NCBI RefSeq assembly: GCF_004210375.1
Contig: NC_134833.1
Span: 22,003,396-22,067,395, forward strand
Reading direction: 5' to 3'
Origin: Tachypleus tridentatus
Taxonomy: Eukaryota; Arthropoda; Merostomata; Xiphosura; Limulidae
DNA: 64,000 nt
This document shows positions 34,453-49,400 of the stretch, piece by piece. The position numbers and the translations under genes are program-made. Below the pieces are notes generated by a model. The model saw nothing but the letters and a program-made list of their open reading frames with translations. It did no database searches and was not told the DNA's origin. Position 1 is the first letter of the stretch; every line of letters begins with the position of its first letter.

Positions 34453-37400
34453 CTAAAAATAAATATATACATTTATTGAAATTTTGACTAACGCTAATTA
34501 AACTACGAAGCTAAATCTAAGCCTTAAAGTATATTAAAGACAATTCTATACAAAAGAAATAAACTAAACAAAACTACTGAAGGATACAATGATCAATTTA
34601 CATTTAAACTTATTTACACAGAGTTTGAAAGATATTCGAAATGATTCACTCAAAACTTATTCCAACCGTGACGTCAAAAAATGATTTGAATTTTAGCCCA
34701 CGTAAGTCAGTTTCAAGCAAACAAATAAAATCAAACATAATAAATGTCTATAGAATTTTTATTATTATATATTATTTATACTGAATGAGTGGGACAACCG
34801 AAAAATGTTTCGGGAGATAATTTATCAAATAAATGTTTGACGACGATGGTATGTTTTCATTCTTGGTAAAACAGAAAACTAAACGTTTGAATAGCTTTAC
34901 AAGACTCAAGACTTAAAAAGGTGTCATGAAAAGTATCATTTTGTTGGTGCTACGTTTGCCTCGCTCATGAATATGAACATTAATTATGATCAACTTCACT
35001 CCTTCACTCAAAAACAGTAGAAAAAAAACCCAGCTAAATTCAATAAATTTCCACGAAAAGGGACGAAGATGAACTACAACGTTCCTGAACATCCCAGTTG
35101 GTGAGAGAATTCTTCTGATTTCTCTCTCTCCAAACTAAACCCCTGCCACGTTAGTTTGCGTTTGCGTTTATCATTGTGTTGGCCCGGCATGGTCAAGCGT
35201 GTTAAGGCGTGCGATTCGTAATCTGAGGGTTGCGGGTTCGCATCCCTGTCGTGTCAAACATGCTCGCCCTTTCAGCCGTGGGGGCGTTATACTGTTACGG
35301 TCAATCTCACTATTCGTTGGTAAAACAGTAGCCCAAGAGTTGGCGGTGGGTGGTGATGATTAGCTGCCTTCCCTCTAGTCTTACGCTACTAAATTAAGGA
35401 CGGCTAGCATAGATAGCCCTCGAGTAGCTTTGTGCGAAATTCAAAAACAAAAAACAAACAATCATTTTGTTAATAAAACCCTTAATTCTAGTTGTATATT
35501 AAATACTGAATAAATGTTCAACCTGTTGTTTAGGCCTAACAGTTCTAACGTATTTTTCCAAAAAAATTCCATTAATGTTTTTTGTTTTTTTTCTCATTTT
35601 AAAAGTTGAAGCCTGATTAGTCCGTTGTGTGATTCCAACACAGTAAGAAAACTTATTAATCTGACACGTTCAGACAGTACCTTTATAGGCGTAATCTGAG
35701 GATGGCAGGTTCGGATCCCCGTTACACGAAACATGCCCGCCCTTTCAACCGTGGGGGCGTTATAATGTGACGGTCAATCCCACTGTTCGTTGGTAAAAGA
35801 GTAGCCCAAGAGTTGGCAATGGATGGTGATGACTAGCTGCCTGCCATCTAGTCTTACACTACTAAATTAGGAACGGCTAGCGCAGATAGCCCTCGAGAAG
35901 CTTTGCGCGACTTTCAAAACAAACCGCTAGGTGGGTTAAGGCGTTTGACACGTAATCTGAGGGTCGTGGGTTCGAATCCCCGTCGTACCAAACATGCTCG
36001 CCTTTTCAGCCATGGGGGCGTTATAATGTTACGGTCAATCCCACTATCTGTTGGTAAAAGAGTAACCCAAGAGTTGGCGGTGGGTGGCGATAACACTGCT
36101 AAATTAGGGACGGCTAGCACAGATAGCCCTCGAGTAGCTTTTCGCGAAATTCAAAAACAAACAATCAAAACAAACCAAAAACTTTATAGGAATAGGATAA
36201 AGTGTGAAATAATGCATAGTAAAGTAAGCAGGCAACATTATTTAAATTATCTTTAGTGTCGTTTATATCTCTTTTTTACATTCTGATTTATTTTTTTAAG
36301 AAAACACACGAAATCATTTATATTTTGTTTACTTAAAATTATTTATCTATCAAATTAACTTGTACTTTCAATATTTTTTTTTAATGGAATATTAATATTT
36401 ATGCTATCATGTATTATGCGTTCTCACCCCAAGAAGTCAGGTGCTCGAGAAATAACGTGTTCAAATTCCATGAAAGATACCTTGCCGTCATCATCAACGT
36501 CAGACTCTTCCAGAACCTTGTCGCAGGCCAAAGATACTTCCTCTGGACTCAATTCATTTCTGGTTAGGCTTATTAAAGTCTGTTCTATGTCGTAATGCCC
36601 TATGAACTGGTCGCCATCAAAATCTATGTTTATAACAACAGAATAAAAAGAAAGAGCTAAACAGGATTACGTATATTATTTCAATTAGATCATCACATCA
36701 AACACTCGACTCGCAATCTACGTGTCGCAGGTTCGAACCCGGTCATCAAACATGCTCGTCCTATCAGCTGCTGGAGCGTTATAATGTGATGCTCATTTTC
36801 ACTGATCGTTGGTAGAGTGTAATACAATAATTGGGAGTGGGTAGTGCTGGCTCGCTGCCTTCTCTCTAGTCTATCATTTCAAAATTAGGATGTGCTAGCG
36901 CAGATGGCCCTCGAGTAGCTTTCAGCGAAATTAACAAACAAACAAATTATATATTTTAAAATGTATTTATTGTTACTTTTAGTATGGGTTATGCTTTCTG
37001 GTATAGAGAATGTCGTTATTTTTTTATGTTGACTTAGTCTTTATTATTATACTTTCACAATAAAGATCGGTTTACATCGTAAGCCTAATATATGCATTTA
37101 GGAACAACCTAAATCTCCTGAACTGGCTGAGCCTTATGAGATATTATTAGGAGGGTTACACTCCTGCCCAAAAAATATCTAACTGAAAGAGCGCATTAAA
37201 ATCCTTATAAATGGAAACGTAAGAAAACTATTTAATTTGCTATATTAGTTGTCAAATAAATTGCTATATTAGTTGCCAAATAAATTTTAGTTTAGCTCTA
37301 GATACACAGATTGTTCTGATCATAATTTAGTAGTAATTAAACAAATCACCAAGAAATATATAATATGTACATATAAAATTACTATACAACTGATATGTTT

Positions 37401-40400
37401 AGTTTCTTCTAAATATACAGAGAGGCATTAAAAACACAACAACGTACATGCAGTCAAACAATTTTAATACGCTAGGTTAAACATAAGTTTTGAATGTACA
37501 TATCATGCAATCGTCATGTCTTCGTACTATACAATATTCGTATTTGATCAGAAACTGTACACAAAAAGTTTAACCAAGATTTGAACGTCCAGAAGACTAA
37601 TAACGGGTATGTCCTCCATTTGCTGCCAGAAAATCCTGGACCCTGCGTGGCATAGATGTCACCAGATTGTCATTCTGCCTATAGGGGATGATGTCCCACT
37701 CAGCCATAAGTGCTGCACGTAGTCCAGCTAGAGAGCTAGGGGCAGGATCCCGATGACGGATGCGCTGATCCAAAACGTCCCAGAGATGCTCAATGTGATT
37801 CATATCAGGCAAATATGGAGGCCAGTCCAGAACGTTCTAATTGTTATCATTCAAACAATTTGTACACACATGTGCTGACGTGCATTGTCGTGCATGAAGG
37901 TGCACCCCAAAGTGTGTCGTCACCCTGGCTGGTGTCCTCCCTGTCATTAGCACCCCGACCGCCTGATCTCTGCTTTCTTACGCCAGCCGTGGCATCTTTC
38001 TTTTATGGTGAAATTAAACCTTTAAAGCCCGGCATTTTATAGGCTGAAGGACCGATGTGTACTTGCAAACAAAAGTTTTTTCCATACTCTCACATTATGT
38101 ACAGCAGCAAGGGATGGGTAAGTTTTGACCGGTTTAAATACTGACACGTGATCACGCTGATTAAAATGATCTGAACTACTGATCTGTTTTCAGAGAACAC
38201 TCATGATTAAAACCAAGGCGTGTTTGTACCTATATGAAACAACTCATTCTATCACTTGCTGCGTTTTTAATGCCACTTAGTATATTCTGAATATAATGAC
38301 AACGTGTAGATGTTTATACTATGATCAATGAAGTTTGTTAGGTTTAGAGCATAGCCTTCCTTTTATTTTGGGGTATATTTACGAGTGTGAGATACAAAGA
38401 TTTAGTTACTAGCCTGTTTTTTATACATGATTTATAACGGTCGCGTTGAAAAATATATTAAAATAAATTATATTTTCACCAAGATATTTCTTTAGGCCTA
38501 AATCTGAAGTTTATGTTTTTATGTTAAATGCAATTTTAAAACTGTACGAGAACACAGTTTTTAATTAAAAAACTTTATTATAGAGGTCGCATTGAAAGAT
38601 ATCTTGAAATAAATCATATTTTTAATAACATGTTTGTTTAGGCTTAAATTTGAAGTTTGTATTTTGATGTTAAAATGCAGTTTTAAAGCTGTACGAGAAC
38701 ATAGTTTTTAATTAAAAAATGTACTGCGGCGAATAATTGTTGCGAGAATTGTTTTTGTAGTTGCCTCTAAAACTAATAACTGATATTTACTTACGACTAA
38801 CGGAGGTTCGGTTAAAATATACGAACAATGATTTATTTAAATTCAATGTTTTAAATCCCAAAAGCTTCGTCATAAGCAGACATGACAAAAACGGATCATC
38901 ATAGACTAGTAATAAATCTATGAATAATTTACAAAATGTATTCCCAGAACCTAGGGAAGATTTTTTTTACTGTTACAACCTCCACTGAGGTTTCAGGTTG
39001 AACAATAAAGGTTATAATTTTCCATTGGATTAGAAAAACCGGGGGAAAGAATCAGTTGATTTTCGCTACGGATTAATTGAGATTAATTAAACAATATTTA
39101 CTGAGATTAATTAAATTAGTTTTTTATAATATTTTTGCAATACACTGGCGCAGTAAAGAAGATAAAACGTGTTAAATATTTAATAATTTAGTTATTAATA
39201 AGGAAACACTGAATAAATTGGCATTTGTGTGAATAAAACAATGTAAGAAATCGAGATTTTGTGTATACACCTTTGAAGGTAAGTTTGTTTTTAACGTAGA
39301 AGTTGGCCCGGCATGGACAAGCGTTTTAAGACATGCGACTCGTAATCTGAGGGTCGCGGGTTCGCATCCCCATCGAGCCAAACATGCTCGTCCTTTCAGG
39401 CATGGGGCGTTATAATGTGACGGTCAATCTCACTATTCGTTGGTAAAGAGTAGCCCAAGAGTTGGCGGTGGGTGGTGATGACTAGCTGCCTTCCCTTTAG
39501 TCTTACACTGCTAAATTAGGAACGGCTAGCACAGATAGCCCTCGAGTAGCTTTGTGCGAAATTCAAAAACAAACAAACAAACAAAAACGTAGGAGTTTCT
39601 TTCTCACACATTGTAATCAATGTTATTGATCCACGACCTATATGTTGATTAAAAGCTACGCATTTACTGCATGGTACTTAACCCTTTATTCCCTTCTAAT
39701 TAGTTAGGTTTATTGTCTAATGAGAAAACAAGTGTCAAAAAATGTTAAATAACCTTGTACATTTTTAACAAGCAAAGTTATTGTGAATATCATTTATAAG
39801 TTTGTTTTGGTTTTTTTTAATTTCGCACAAAACTACTCGAGGGCTATCTGCGTTAGACGTCCATAATTTAGTAGTGTAAGACTAGAGGGAAGGCAGCTAG
39901 TCATCACCACCCACCGCCAACTCTTGGGCTACTCGTTTGCCAACGAATAGTGGGATTGACCGTCACAATATAACGCCCCCATGACTGAATGGGCGAACAT
40001 GTTTGGCGCGACGGGGATGCAAACCCGCGACCCTCAAATTACGAGTTGCACGCCTTAACGCGCTTGTCCATGCCGGGCCATCATTCATAGGAAAAGAGTT
40101 TTATATAAAAATAATAAAGAAAATAAATAGGAGTTATCAACATTATAATAAATGTAATATAATAATGTTTTTAGTTTTGTTTCCTCCCCCGAGAATCAGA
40201 TTTTAAATTATATTTTGCTTCAAATCGGTGAGAAACGTGTTTTTTTTTTATAATCGTAAAGCTTAAGTTTTCATGGTTTAAATGTAAGCACAAAGATACA
40301 CAATGGAAATCGAAACATTGATGTTGCCAGATTTTCTACTCGCGAGATGGGTCAGAAAATTTTAATGTGAGCCAAAATAATTAAAAAGCTGAAATTTATC

Positions 40401-43400
40401 CAAAGTTTTAATCAAATGTAAAAACGTTTATAGAAGTTTTGTTTTCATTAAATTGTACAAAAGGTGTTTCTATTATACAAAATCTGATAAAAATAAAAGT
40501 GATCAGTGTGGCCACTTTATCGGGAGAGCTGGGCCCCCTTGACAACGCCTCATTATTAAAATTCAGTTTATGACGTTGTAAGTTGGCAAACATGTCACTG
40601 TGTCCCACGGGTGGGTGGGGGCTCAGTGGTAATGAAAGGACCTCTTAGTTTGTGCTGATTTTGGTAATGCACACACGTATTAGTTTATGCGCATATCGAA
40701 CTCCGAATTTTAGCGTTATAGACCAACAAGCTCAACGGTTGATTCACTAGAAAATATTGATCCATAAATTACGAGGTATTTGAACAAAGTAAACTGAGAG
40801 AAATTTACTTAGTCCTTTTTAAAAGTTTTCAAGACGATTTCAGATTCCTTTAAAATTTTCATTTTTTTAAATATATAAATATTTATAAATTTAATATTTT
40901 AAGAAAATAGCAGAAAATTTTATTCAATCTTCATCATGTCAAAGATTAAGCTTATTTGAGTAAACGTACAAAATATATTGAATAGATATATATAAATCTG
41001 TGAATACAAACCATATATCTTAAAGGCATAGACAACCTTGACGTCTCTTGGTGCCTGTTCACTGAAAACTGAAAACATATCCAAGAAATCATCAAATGTC
41101 ATATTTCCACTTCCATCATGCGAGAATACTTTACAAATACGTTGCCGAAACGGGTTTTCCTGAGAAACAAATACAAATTGCATCCATTTCAGTTATCAAC
41201 TTCCCAGAACGTTCTTAAAATCTAAAAATTCTTTCAGTTTCATCAAAGAAAAAAAAAAACCTTTAATTTTTAAAAAGTAAATTATTTGGGGGGGGGGAAT
41301 GAAACAAAGATGTTCCACTAGTTCTGGTATCAAATGAAAATACGATTAGAATATTTTACTCTCAAGATGTGTTTGTGTGTTTTGTAAATTTCGCACAAAG
41401 CTACTCAAGGGCTATCTGTCCTTAATTTAGCAGTGTAAGACTAGAGGGAAGGCAGCTAGTCATCACCACCCATCGCCAACTCTTGGGCTACTCTTTTACC
41501 AACGAATAGTGGGATTGACCATCACATTATGACGCCCCATGGCTGAAAGGGCGAGCATGTTTAGTGCGACCGGGATTCGAACCCGCGACCCTCGGATTAC
41601 GAATCGAACGCCTTAACCCACTTGGCCATGCCGGGCCTACTGTCAAGATAATCTTCACTCTAGTGTCCACACATGGAATATACATAATTTCAATGGCCAA
41701 TGTGAATTATATGTGGAACGTTTGCAGTTGGAATCGATTCCAAATATTTTCAAACATCTTTTACACCAAGTTGAACAGATCTGCGAACTTAAACTTCATA
41801 AAATTAGTTTTGGTTTTAATAATGGATTTCACAGACTCAGAAAATAATATTCAGTTTTTTTCTATCACGAAATAATTTTTTTCTTTTACAAATTAGGAAT
41901 AAAAAACACTCTTACTTAGAGAAAATTTACAATAAATATAACAGAACATGTTTGGGTTATTTGTACGATTGCTTGTTCTCATAGGAGGAATGCATAATAT
42001 TGAAAAGAAAAAAATAACGTCAAAGTGCACGCGCATATAAATACTAAATAGAAAGGACGTGTCATGAGTCATGTTAACCGTTTATACACTAACGGTGTGT
42101 TTCTAGTTGGTTCTAGAACAATCGATAAGACTTTTACATCGTGATTGGTCGAGATAAGTTTGCAACCAGGAGTTACATTTTAAGTATATCAAAATGTGAC
42201 CCAGTTTCCATGAAAATGACTCATTTATGTAAAAGTAAGTGTGGCATTTTGTGAACATTCTGTACACGATGGAAAAACAAACGGATATCATTTTTAATTG
42301 AGCGTATAGGAATTGTGTGTTTTATTGTAATAAAAGCCACATCGGGCTGTCTGTTGAGTCCACCGTAGGGGAATCGAACCCCTGATTTTAGCGTTGTAAG
42401 TTCGTAGACTTACCGCTGTACCAGCTATTCTTCTATTTTTTGGTGAAGGTCGAATAAATAATTGATGGGGGCCTGCACTGTATTGTGCTGCTAACACACA
42501 TTCTATAGTACATGGAAAGAGAACCAGCAGGGTGGGCGCCAGTCTAAGGGGCCGATACCACACCTGAAGGGACTAAACGAAAACTGTACATCTAGTGAAC
42601 ACACATTCTCTAGTAGTTAGGAATCAAATCTAATTTAACAGTAAACGCTGCTTGTTGAGTGGGGGGGACTACAGGTTAGAGTAAAGCACGTTATCAGTTA
42701 ATTTACGCCCCAGAGCCCCAGGGGCACTGTTACCTGTAATGTCCTTCAGGATCATTAATGTAGTTGCAACTTTGTGCAGTCACATGGAGCTCACAAACAT
42801 CGAGAACTGCAGCTATACACTTTAATTTATAGGGCCAGAACCTGCTTTATTTTCTTCTAAAATTCAAGATATTTTGTGAAAGATTAAAGAAATACGTGTA
42901 TGATGCAGTTCGTGGTAAAAGAGGGAGGGTGATGTGAGAATGTAAAAGCCTGGCCCCACGAATTATTTGTAAACGTTTCGACTTATATCATGCTGTTGTT
43001 TTTTAAGCTGAGTTTGTAAATTGTTGTTCAAGAAAGTCCTACATAATGGACTATGTGTGCTCTGCCCACCATAATTAGGTAAATATGGTTCTTAATGTTT
43101 TAAATCTAGAAATTTTCCACTATGAAGGGGCTGGGAGTGTGGCTTTAAGCTGAGAAAAACAGAATCGTTTCTCATTTTTTCTAGACTGACAAGTGGCTCA
43201 GCATGGCCAGGTGGGTTAAGGCGTTAGACTCGTAATCCGAGGGTCGCGGATTCGATTCCCTTCGCACTAAACGTGTACGCCCTTTCAGCCGTGGGGACGT
43301 TATAATATAACGGTCAATCCTACTATTCGTTGGTAAAAGAGTAGCTTAAGAGTTGGCGATGAGTTGTGATGACTAGTTGCCTTCCCTCTAGTCTTACACT

Positions 43401-46400
43401 GCTAAATGATAGACGGCTAGCGCAGATAGCCCTCGAGTAGCTTTGCGCGAAATTCAAAAAACATCGAGACTGAAAAAGTCAAGGCATGACATAACTATGT
43501 TTAATGACAACAAGGGACTTGTTGGTCCGTGTCAGCTGTCTTATCTTTTAAGCCAAACTAAAATTATTCATAAATCTATTAAGATTTATTTTAAACTCAC
43601 TCAAGTTTACTGCCCCCATTCGAAGGCGAAACCCATTCTATAAAATACTAGTAAGACAAAGGTTCATGTTAATGTTGTAATGACGTACTTTAAAAAAATT
43701 GTTTGTGTAACAGACCTTGTGCTTAGGCCTTAAAATTAAGAAAACAAACATATTTCACATAATACCCCACAGAAAGTAGGTTTCTTAGTAGCTTATTGTA
43801 GGCCCGGCATGGCCAAGCGTGTCAAGGCGTGCGACTCGTAATCTGAGGGTCGCGGGTTCATACTCGCCCTTTCAGCCGTGGGGCGTTATAATGTGACGGT
43901 CAATCCCACTATTCGTTGTAAAAGAGTTGCCTACGAGTTAGCAGTGGGTGGTGATGACTAGCTGCCTTCTCTCTAGTCTTACACTGTTAAATTAGGGACG
44001 GCTAGCACAGATAGCCCTCGAGTAGCTTTGTGCAAAATTCAAAACAAACAAACAAACAAGCTAATTGTAGTTCATCTTCCTACTCATAACAACACCGAGA
44101 CCTCAACTTAAAAAGTTAAAAGTTATACGAATAAAAAAGTTGTTTACAAGTTTAATGGTAATAAACATAATTTTTAATATAACAGAAAACCGATGAATTT
44201 TTCAGTTTCCATACCCGTGATGGTAAGAGTACAAATAACCCACTGTGCAGCTTTGTGCTTAATTATAAATAAACAGTTATAATAATAATAAATCAACGGG
44301 CATTAAAAATGCCATAAATAATATAATATTTTAGCAAAAGCTAACGTTAAGTTTGCGTAGTGTCTGAACAATGTATCTCAAGACAGCTAGTACGGGTATT
44401 AAAACTTCAATTAAAATAAAGTTCAAAACGTTTTGACCTTCTTAGGCCATCTTTAGGTTGACAAAGAGAGTTTGCAACTGACCGTTGCCGAGCACATGTC
44501 TTTATTTTGTAGTTATGAGGAAATCGTTTACTACAAAGAAAAAGAAAAAAGTGACCTATTTTTTGTCACATTTCCCATTTATTTATAATATATTAATTTC
44601 TACTGTAGTTTCCGGTTTGCTTTATGAAATAGAAAGAATGTTTTTTTTATTTATTAAAGGAATAACTGTAATTAGCATTTTACCCTAAGTTCTGGCATTT
44701 TTTCTACTTTCTCCATCGGGACCACAACAGTATGTGCTTCATCACCAGTCATTACCTGAGGGACATTCTGAGGGTCTAATTCTCGGAATCGTTTCTGTAC
44801 CCTAACAGAGAAACACTTGTTTTGTCAGTTTTTATAAACATAATTTGTAGCGTTTCTTACATTTCTACATGTTAACAGGATCCTCACGAGCCAGTGTAGG
44901 ACATTTTTCGTACGGAAACAAAACAACAGCAAAGAAAATATTATCCAATCCGGTTTTTTTCTTAAATTGTACTATGTTTTTGGACATTTAAATTGGCCAA
45001 AGATATGGCCTTTCTCACGCTCTTTAAGCGTTGGGACTACGAAAAATGATATAAAGTGGTAAGGTGACTGAAATACGTCAGAGCATCACAAGTTTAACAG
45101 CCAATCACAAAAAGCATGGAAGTCTTTAAATAACATAACCATTTATAACCACCTTAGTAGATACTGCGCAACAAGCTGAGTACAATATTATGCTTGTAGT
45201 TGCTTTTAACGTGTTCCTGTCTGCTCATCCCACTCCTTACTACCGTGATGCTTCGATCTTTGTTGAATCGCAGATGAAATCGTTCGTAATTCAATTGAAA
45301 GCTAAACATTAACAGTTGTTAGCAAAAGCATAAAACATTGACAGTTGCTTAGTTAACAATGCTGAGAATGTGGCTTTACTGATACATGTACTGAATTTAC
45401 TACCAGTGAGTAGACCTTAGTACTAGCTAGTATGGAGACTTGAGAATTCTGTATTTCATTTTAACATTTATCAGTTAACAAAGGAAAACTTGTCTCAAAA
45501 ATATACGCCAGAAATCACCCCGGGGAGTTTTCAAATTGAACTCGTTTTTAATATTCCATACAGTGTAGTGTAGATACGATCCTTGGCTTTTGAGGAACGT
45601 TTTAATATCTTATCTAAATTTTACTTTCTAAAAATAAACGACTATTTCGGTTTGATAACTAAATGATTTATCGTGAACAAATTCGTAATTCAGACAATAT
45701 AATAACCAGCACCAAGAAAACAAGTCACAAGCTCTACATATAAAACAAATACATTATAATATTAAATTACAATTTGCACAAGTAACCAAATAGTGCATCT
45801 TTAATAGAATGAAATTCGAACCGAACGTTGTCTAAATATTCAATGTAAAATACGAGAAACGCTACAATTTAAATATAATGCGATCAATTTGTCAATATTT
45901 CACTGTTTGATTCCTTCGTAAGACAAAATATATTCGTTCTTATTTTATTCAGGTTTTCACAATTAACTGTTTTTAAAGTTCCTTGTAGATTTAAATGAAA
46001 GCTTGAATTTATATAAAACTTACCTTAAAATTTCCTTCCCAGTAAAAAACGTGCAGTCCTGTTAAAGAAATTAAGTTGGTATTTTTCTCTCAACGTGTTT
46101 ATAAAAACAATAAGAAATACACATTATAATGGGAAACAAAACAGTGAAATTTTATTATTTAACCTTTCCTAATGAATTGAAGTTTGTAAGTTATACATTA
46201 CGATAGAAATTGTAACTTAATTTGTTAATTATTTTGAATTTCGCAAAAACAACTACACGGGGGAAATCTGCACTAGCCATTCCTGATTTAGCAACGTAAG
46301 ACTAGAGGGAAGGCAACTAGCCATCATCACTCATCGCCAACTCTTGGTCTACTCTTTTGTGAACGAATAGTGGGATTGATTATAACATTATAACCCTCCC

Positions 46401-49400
46401 ACGGCTGAAAAGGCGAGCATCTTTGTTGTAAAGGAGATTGTAACCCGCGACCCTCAAATTATGAATCTAACGCCCTAACCACCAAATCTTACCGCGTCTT
46501 AAGTTTTTTTAATAAGAAATTCAGGTAAACATGTCGTTATTTTATAACCTTATTTCAAATTGCTATATTTTCCAAAGGTGGCTTTATGGAAAAAAATCAT
46601 TACCTTCTACTTAAACTGTTAAAGCCTCTGAGGGTGTGTTTTTCGTATAGCAAAGCCACAAAGGGTTATCTGCTCAGCTCACCGAGGGGAATCGAACCCC
46701 TGATTTTAGTGTTGTAAATCCGGAGACATACCGCTGTACTAGCGGGGGGGCTAAAGCCTCTCAGAGGCTCATCGGTATGTGTGTGAACTTACAACACTAG
46801 AAACCGAGTTTTGATACCCGTGTTGAGCAGAGCACAAATAACCCAATGTGCAGCTTTTTTTTCGAGCTCAAACAAACACACAATAAACTGAAGTCTAGAA
46901 AAACATGGTAAAAGGACATAAAAAAGCCTAACGTTATTTAAAAATACAGACGAAACACCGTTTGCGCTACACGATAAAATTTTAAAAAGTTAAGACTAAC
47001 CATACATGTTTTCAAATAGAGTTAATTATACAATGTGCTATCTTTATATTTTATAAAGCTTTGGTTATTTCAAGATCCAAGCCTCAACTTAATCACGATA
47101 CAGGAAAAACAATATAATCTTGTGCACTCCGTCTAATTGACTTCAATTTTTCTTTTCAAGTCACAGTAATTGAAATATTTTTCGCTAAATATTTTTAGGA
47201 GTACACCAAGCACGTATTGACTTACCAGTAACGGCCCGGCATGGCCAAGCGTGTTAAGGCGTGCGACTCGTAATCTGAGGGTTGCGGGTTCGCATCCCCG
47301 TCGCGCCAAACATGCTCGCCCTTTCAGCTGTGGGGGCGTTATAATGTTACGGTCAATCCCACTATTCGTTGGTAAAAGAGTAGCCCAAGAGTTGGCGGTG
47401 GGTGGTGATGACTAGCTGCCTTCCCTCTAGTCTTACACTGCAAAATTAGGGACGGCTAGCGCAGATAGCCCTCGAGTAGCTTTGTGCGAAATTCAAAAAC
47501 AAACAAGACTTACCAGTGGAAATATACATTGTTCTGTCAGCGTAATATAGAAATGGTTATTTGCCTAATGCCATTCCAATAACATTTAAGTTAACATGTG
47601 TGTTAATTCTGTCAACAGCGATGTGTATTTAAAATAATTTACTAGATCACAGGTTTGTTCAAGACGTTATCTACTATCTCGTGTGAGATTCGTCTGTGTT
47701 ATCAAAATTACCGGGCCCTGCATGGCCTGGTGGTTAAGGCACTCGACTCGTAATCCGAGGGTCAAGGATTCGAATCCCCGTCATACCAAACATGCTCGCC
47801 CTTTCAGCCGTGAGAACGTTATAATATGATAGTTAACCCTACTATTTGTTGGTAAAAGAATAGCCCATGAGTTAGCGGTGGATGGTGATGACTAGCTACC
47901 TTCCCTCTAGCCTTACACTGCTGAACTAGGGACGGTTAGCGCAAAATTCAAAACAAACCAAACTAATCAAAATTACCGATCGTTGTAAACCACTTGTGAC
48001 TGAATTTTAACCATAAAATACGTATACCTCTTAAGCACGTATTTTAGCTATACTTATGACAAGATTGTGGCTACTTCTAGATTGTTTAAAAGTACATTCT
48101 GACCCTTTTGTACACCTACATTCGATATTGTTTTATAGTTTTAATTTACTGTATGCAATGTTGTCCACGTGACCATGTTTCATACTCTTCATTGGTTCGT
48201 AGAATCTATTAAAACATATAGTCTCTCATAAAGAGTTGTAGAAACAAAATATCGAATGAAACAAACATAAACTGTTTTGAAGTTTTATAGTCCATTTTTC
48301 GTCAGACAAAAAATAAGGTTATTTATTAATTGAAGAGATTTATATGAACATGAAATGAAAACAGTCAGTGTTTTTCAGAATTTGGTTATATTTAAATCTT
48401 TCTATGTTTATTTACACTTTCCAAGCTGGTGCACGGTAAGAAACACGGTAATGCGGGATTTCATAAGTTGTGTGTAAATATTTCTCATTCTATGAGTGTA
48501 CAGGAAGTAAAGATTTAATCCGGGTGGTTCCACACAAGATTTAAAGCATTACACGTGTCAATAAGACAGTATGTTAGAAATAATGCAAGTTATCGCTTTA
48601 TTAGGCAAAAGTTATGAAACAAATATCTTCTTTAACCTTGAAGACGTTTTAATACAGTTAAATCACACTTTGGTCTACATGTTTTAAAACATTCAGTCAC
48701 TATTCACCGTCCGTGCAGTTTTTACTATTTCAATTTGGATCGACTTTGGTAGATAATAAAAAAAACAAAAGAAAACAGTTTGTTGTTTTTGGAATTTCGC
48801 ACAAAGCTACTCGAGGGCTATCTGTGCTAGCCGTCCCTAATTTAGCAGTGTAAGACTAGAGGGAAGGCAACTAGTCATGACCACCCACCGCCAATTCTTG
48901 GGCTACTCTTTTAACAACGAATAGTGGGATTGACCGTAACATTATAACGCTCTCACGGCTGAAAGAGCGAACATGTTTCGTGCGACCGGGATTCAAACCC
49001 GCGACCCTCGGATTACGAGTAGAACGCCTTAATCCACCTGGCAATTCCTTAGCGTCTACATTCTCTCTACTGAAATTCCAATATACACTTTATAAAAATG
49101 TGTTCAGTTAATTCATACAAAACTTCCAAAGATTTTAGCTTTAATAAGTATTTCAGGCTCCTGAACCTTAACTTGTTAAGTATGAAACTTTCGTTTGACA
49201 TAGGTCTACACAAGTAGATTGAAACACCTTTCCGAAACAAGCTGTAAACCAGTTTATCTAACCTAAATTAACTGCTTTAAAAAGCCTGCCGATATTATAA
49301 TTTTAATGAGTAAACTAGCCAAATTACGTTAAGCACAATAACTTTGGACAGTAAAATTCATAAATGTCGTATTGAAATACGATAAAAACGTACAAGAAAT

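Noticed and set aside
35903-36256. 117-codon frame and similar frames starting RxGFEPATL or [10 protein letters not shown] in many places
   Set aside because: They are translations of the SINE-A head and body in various frames.
36401-36595. 64-codon plus frame
   Set aside because: Antisense of CIB exon 5.
47233-47310. tRNA-like sequences with box A and box B
   Set aside because: They are SINE heads: no proper acceptor stem, and always followed by the SINE body.
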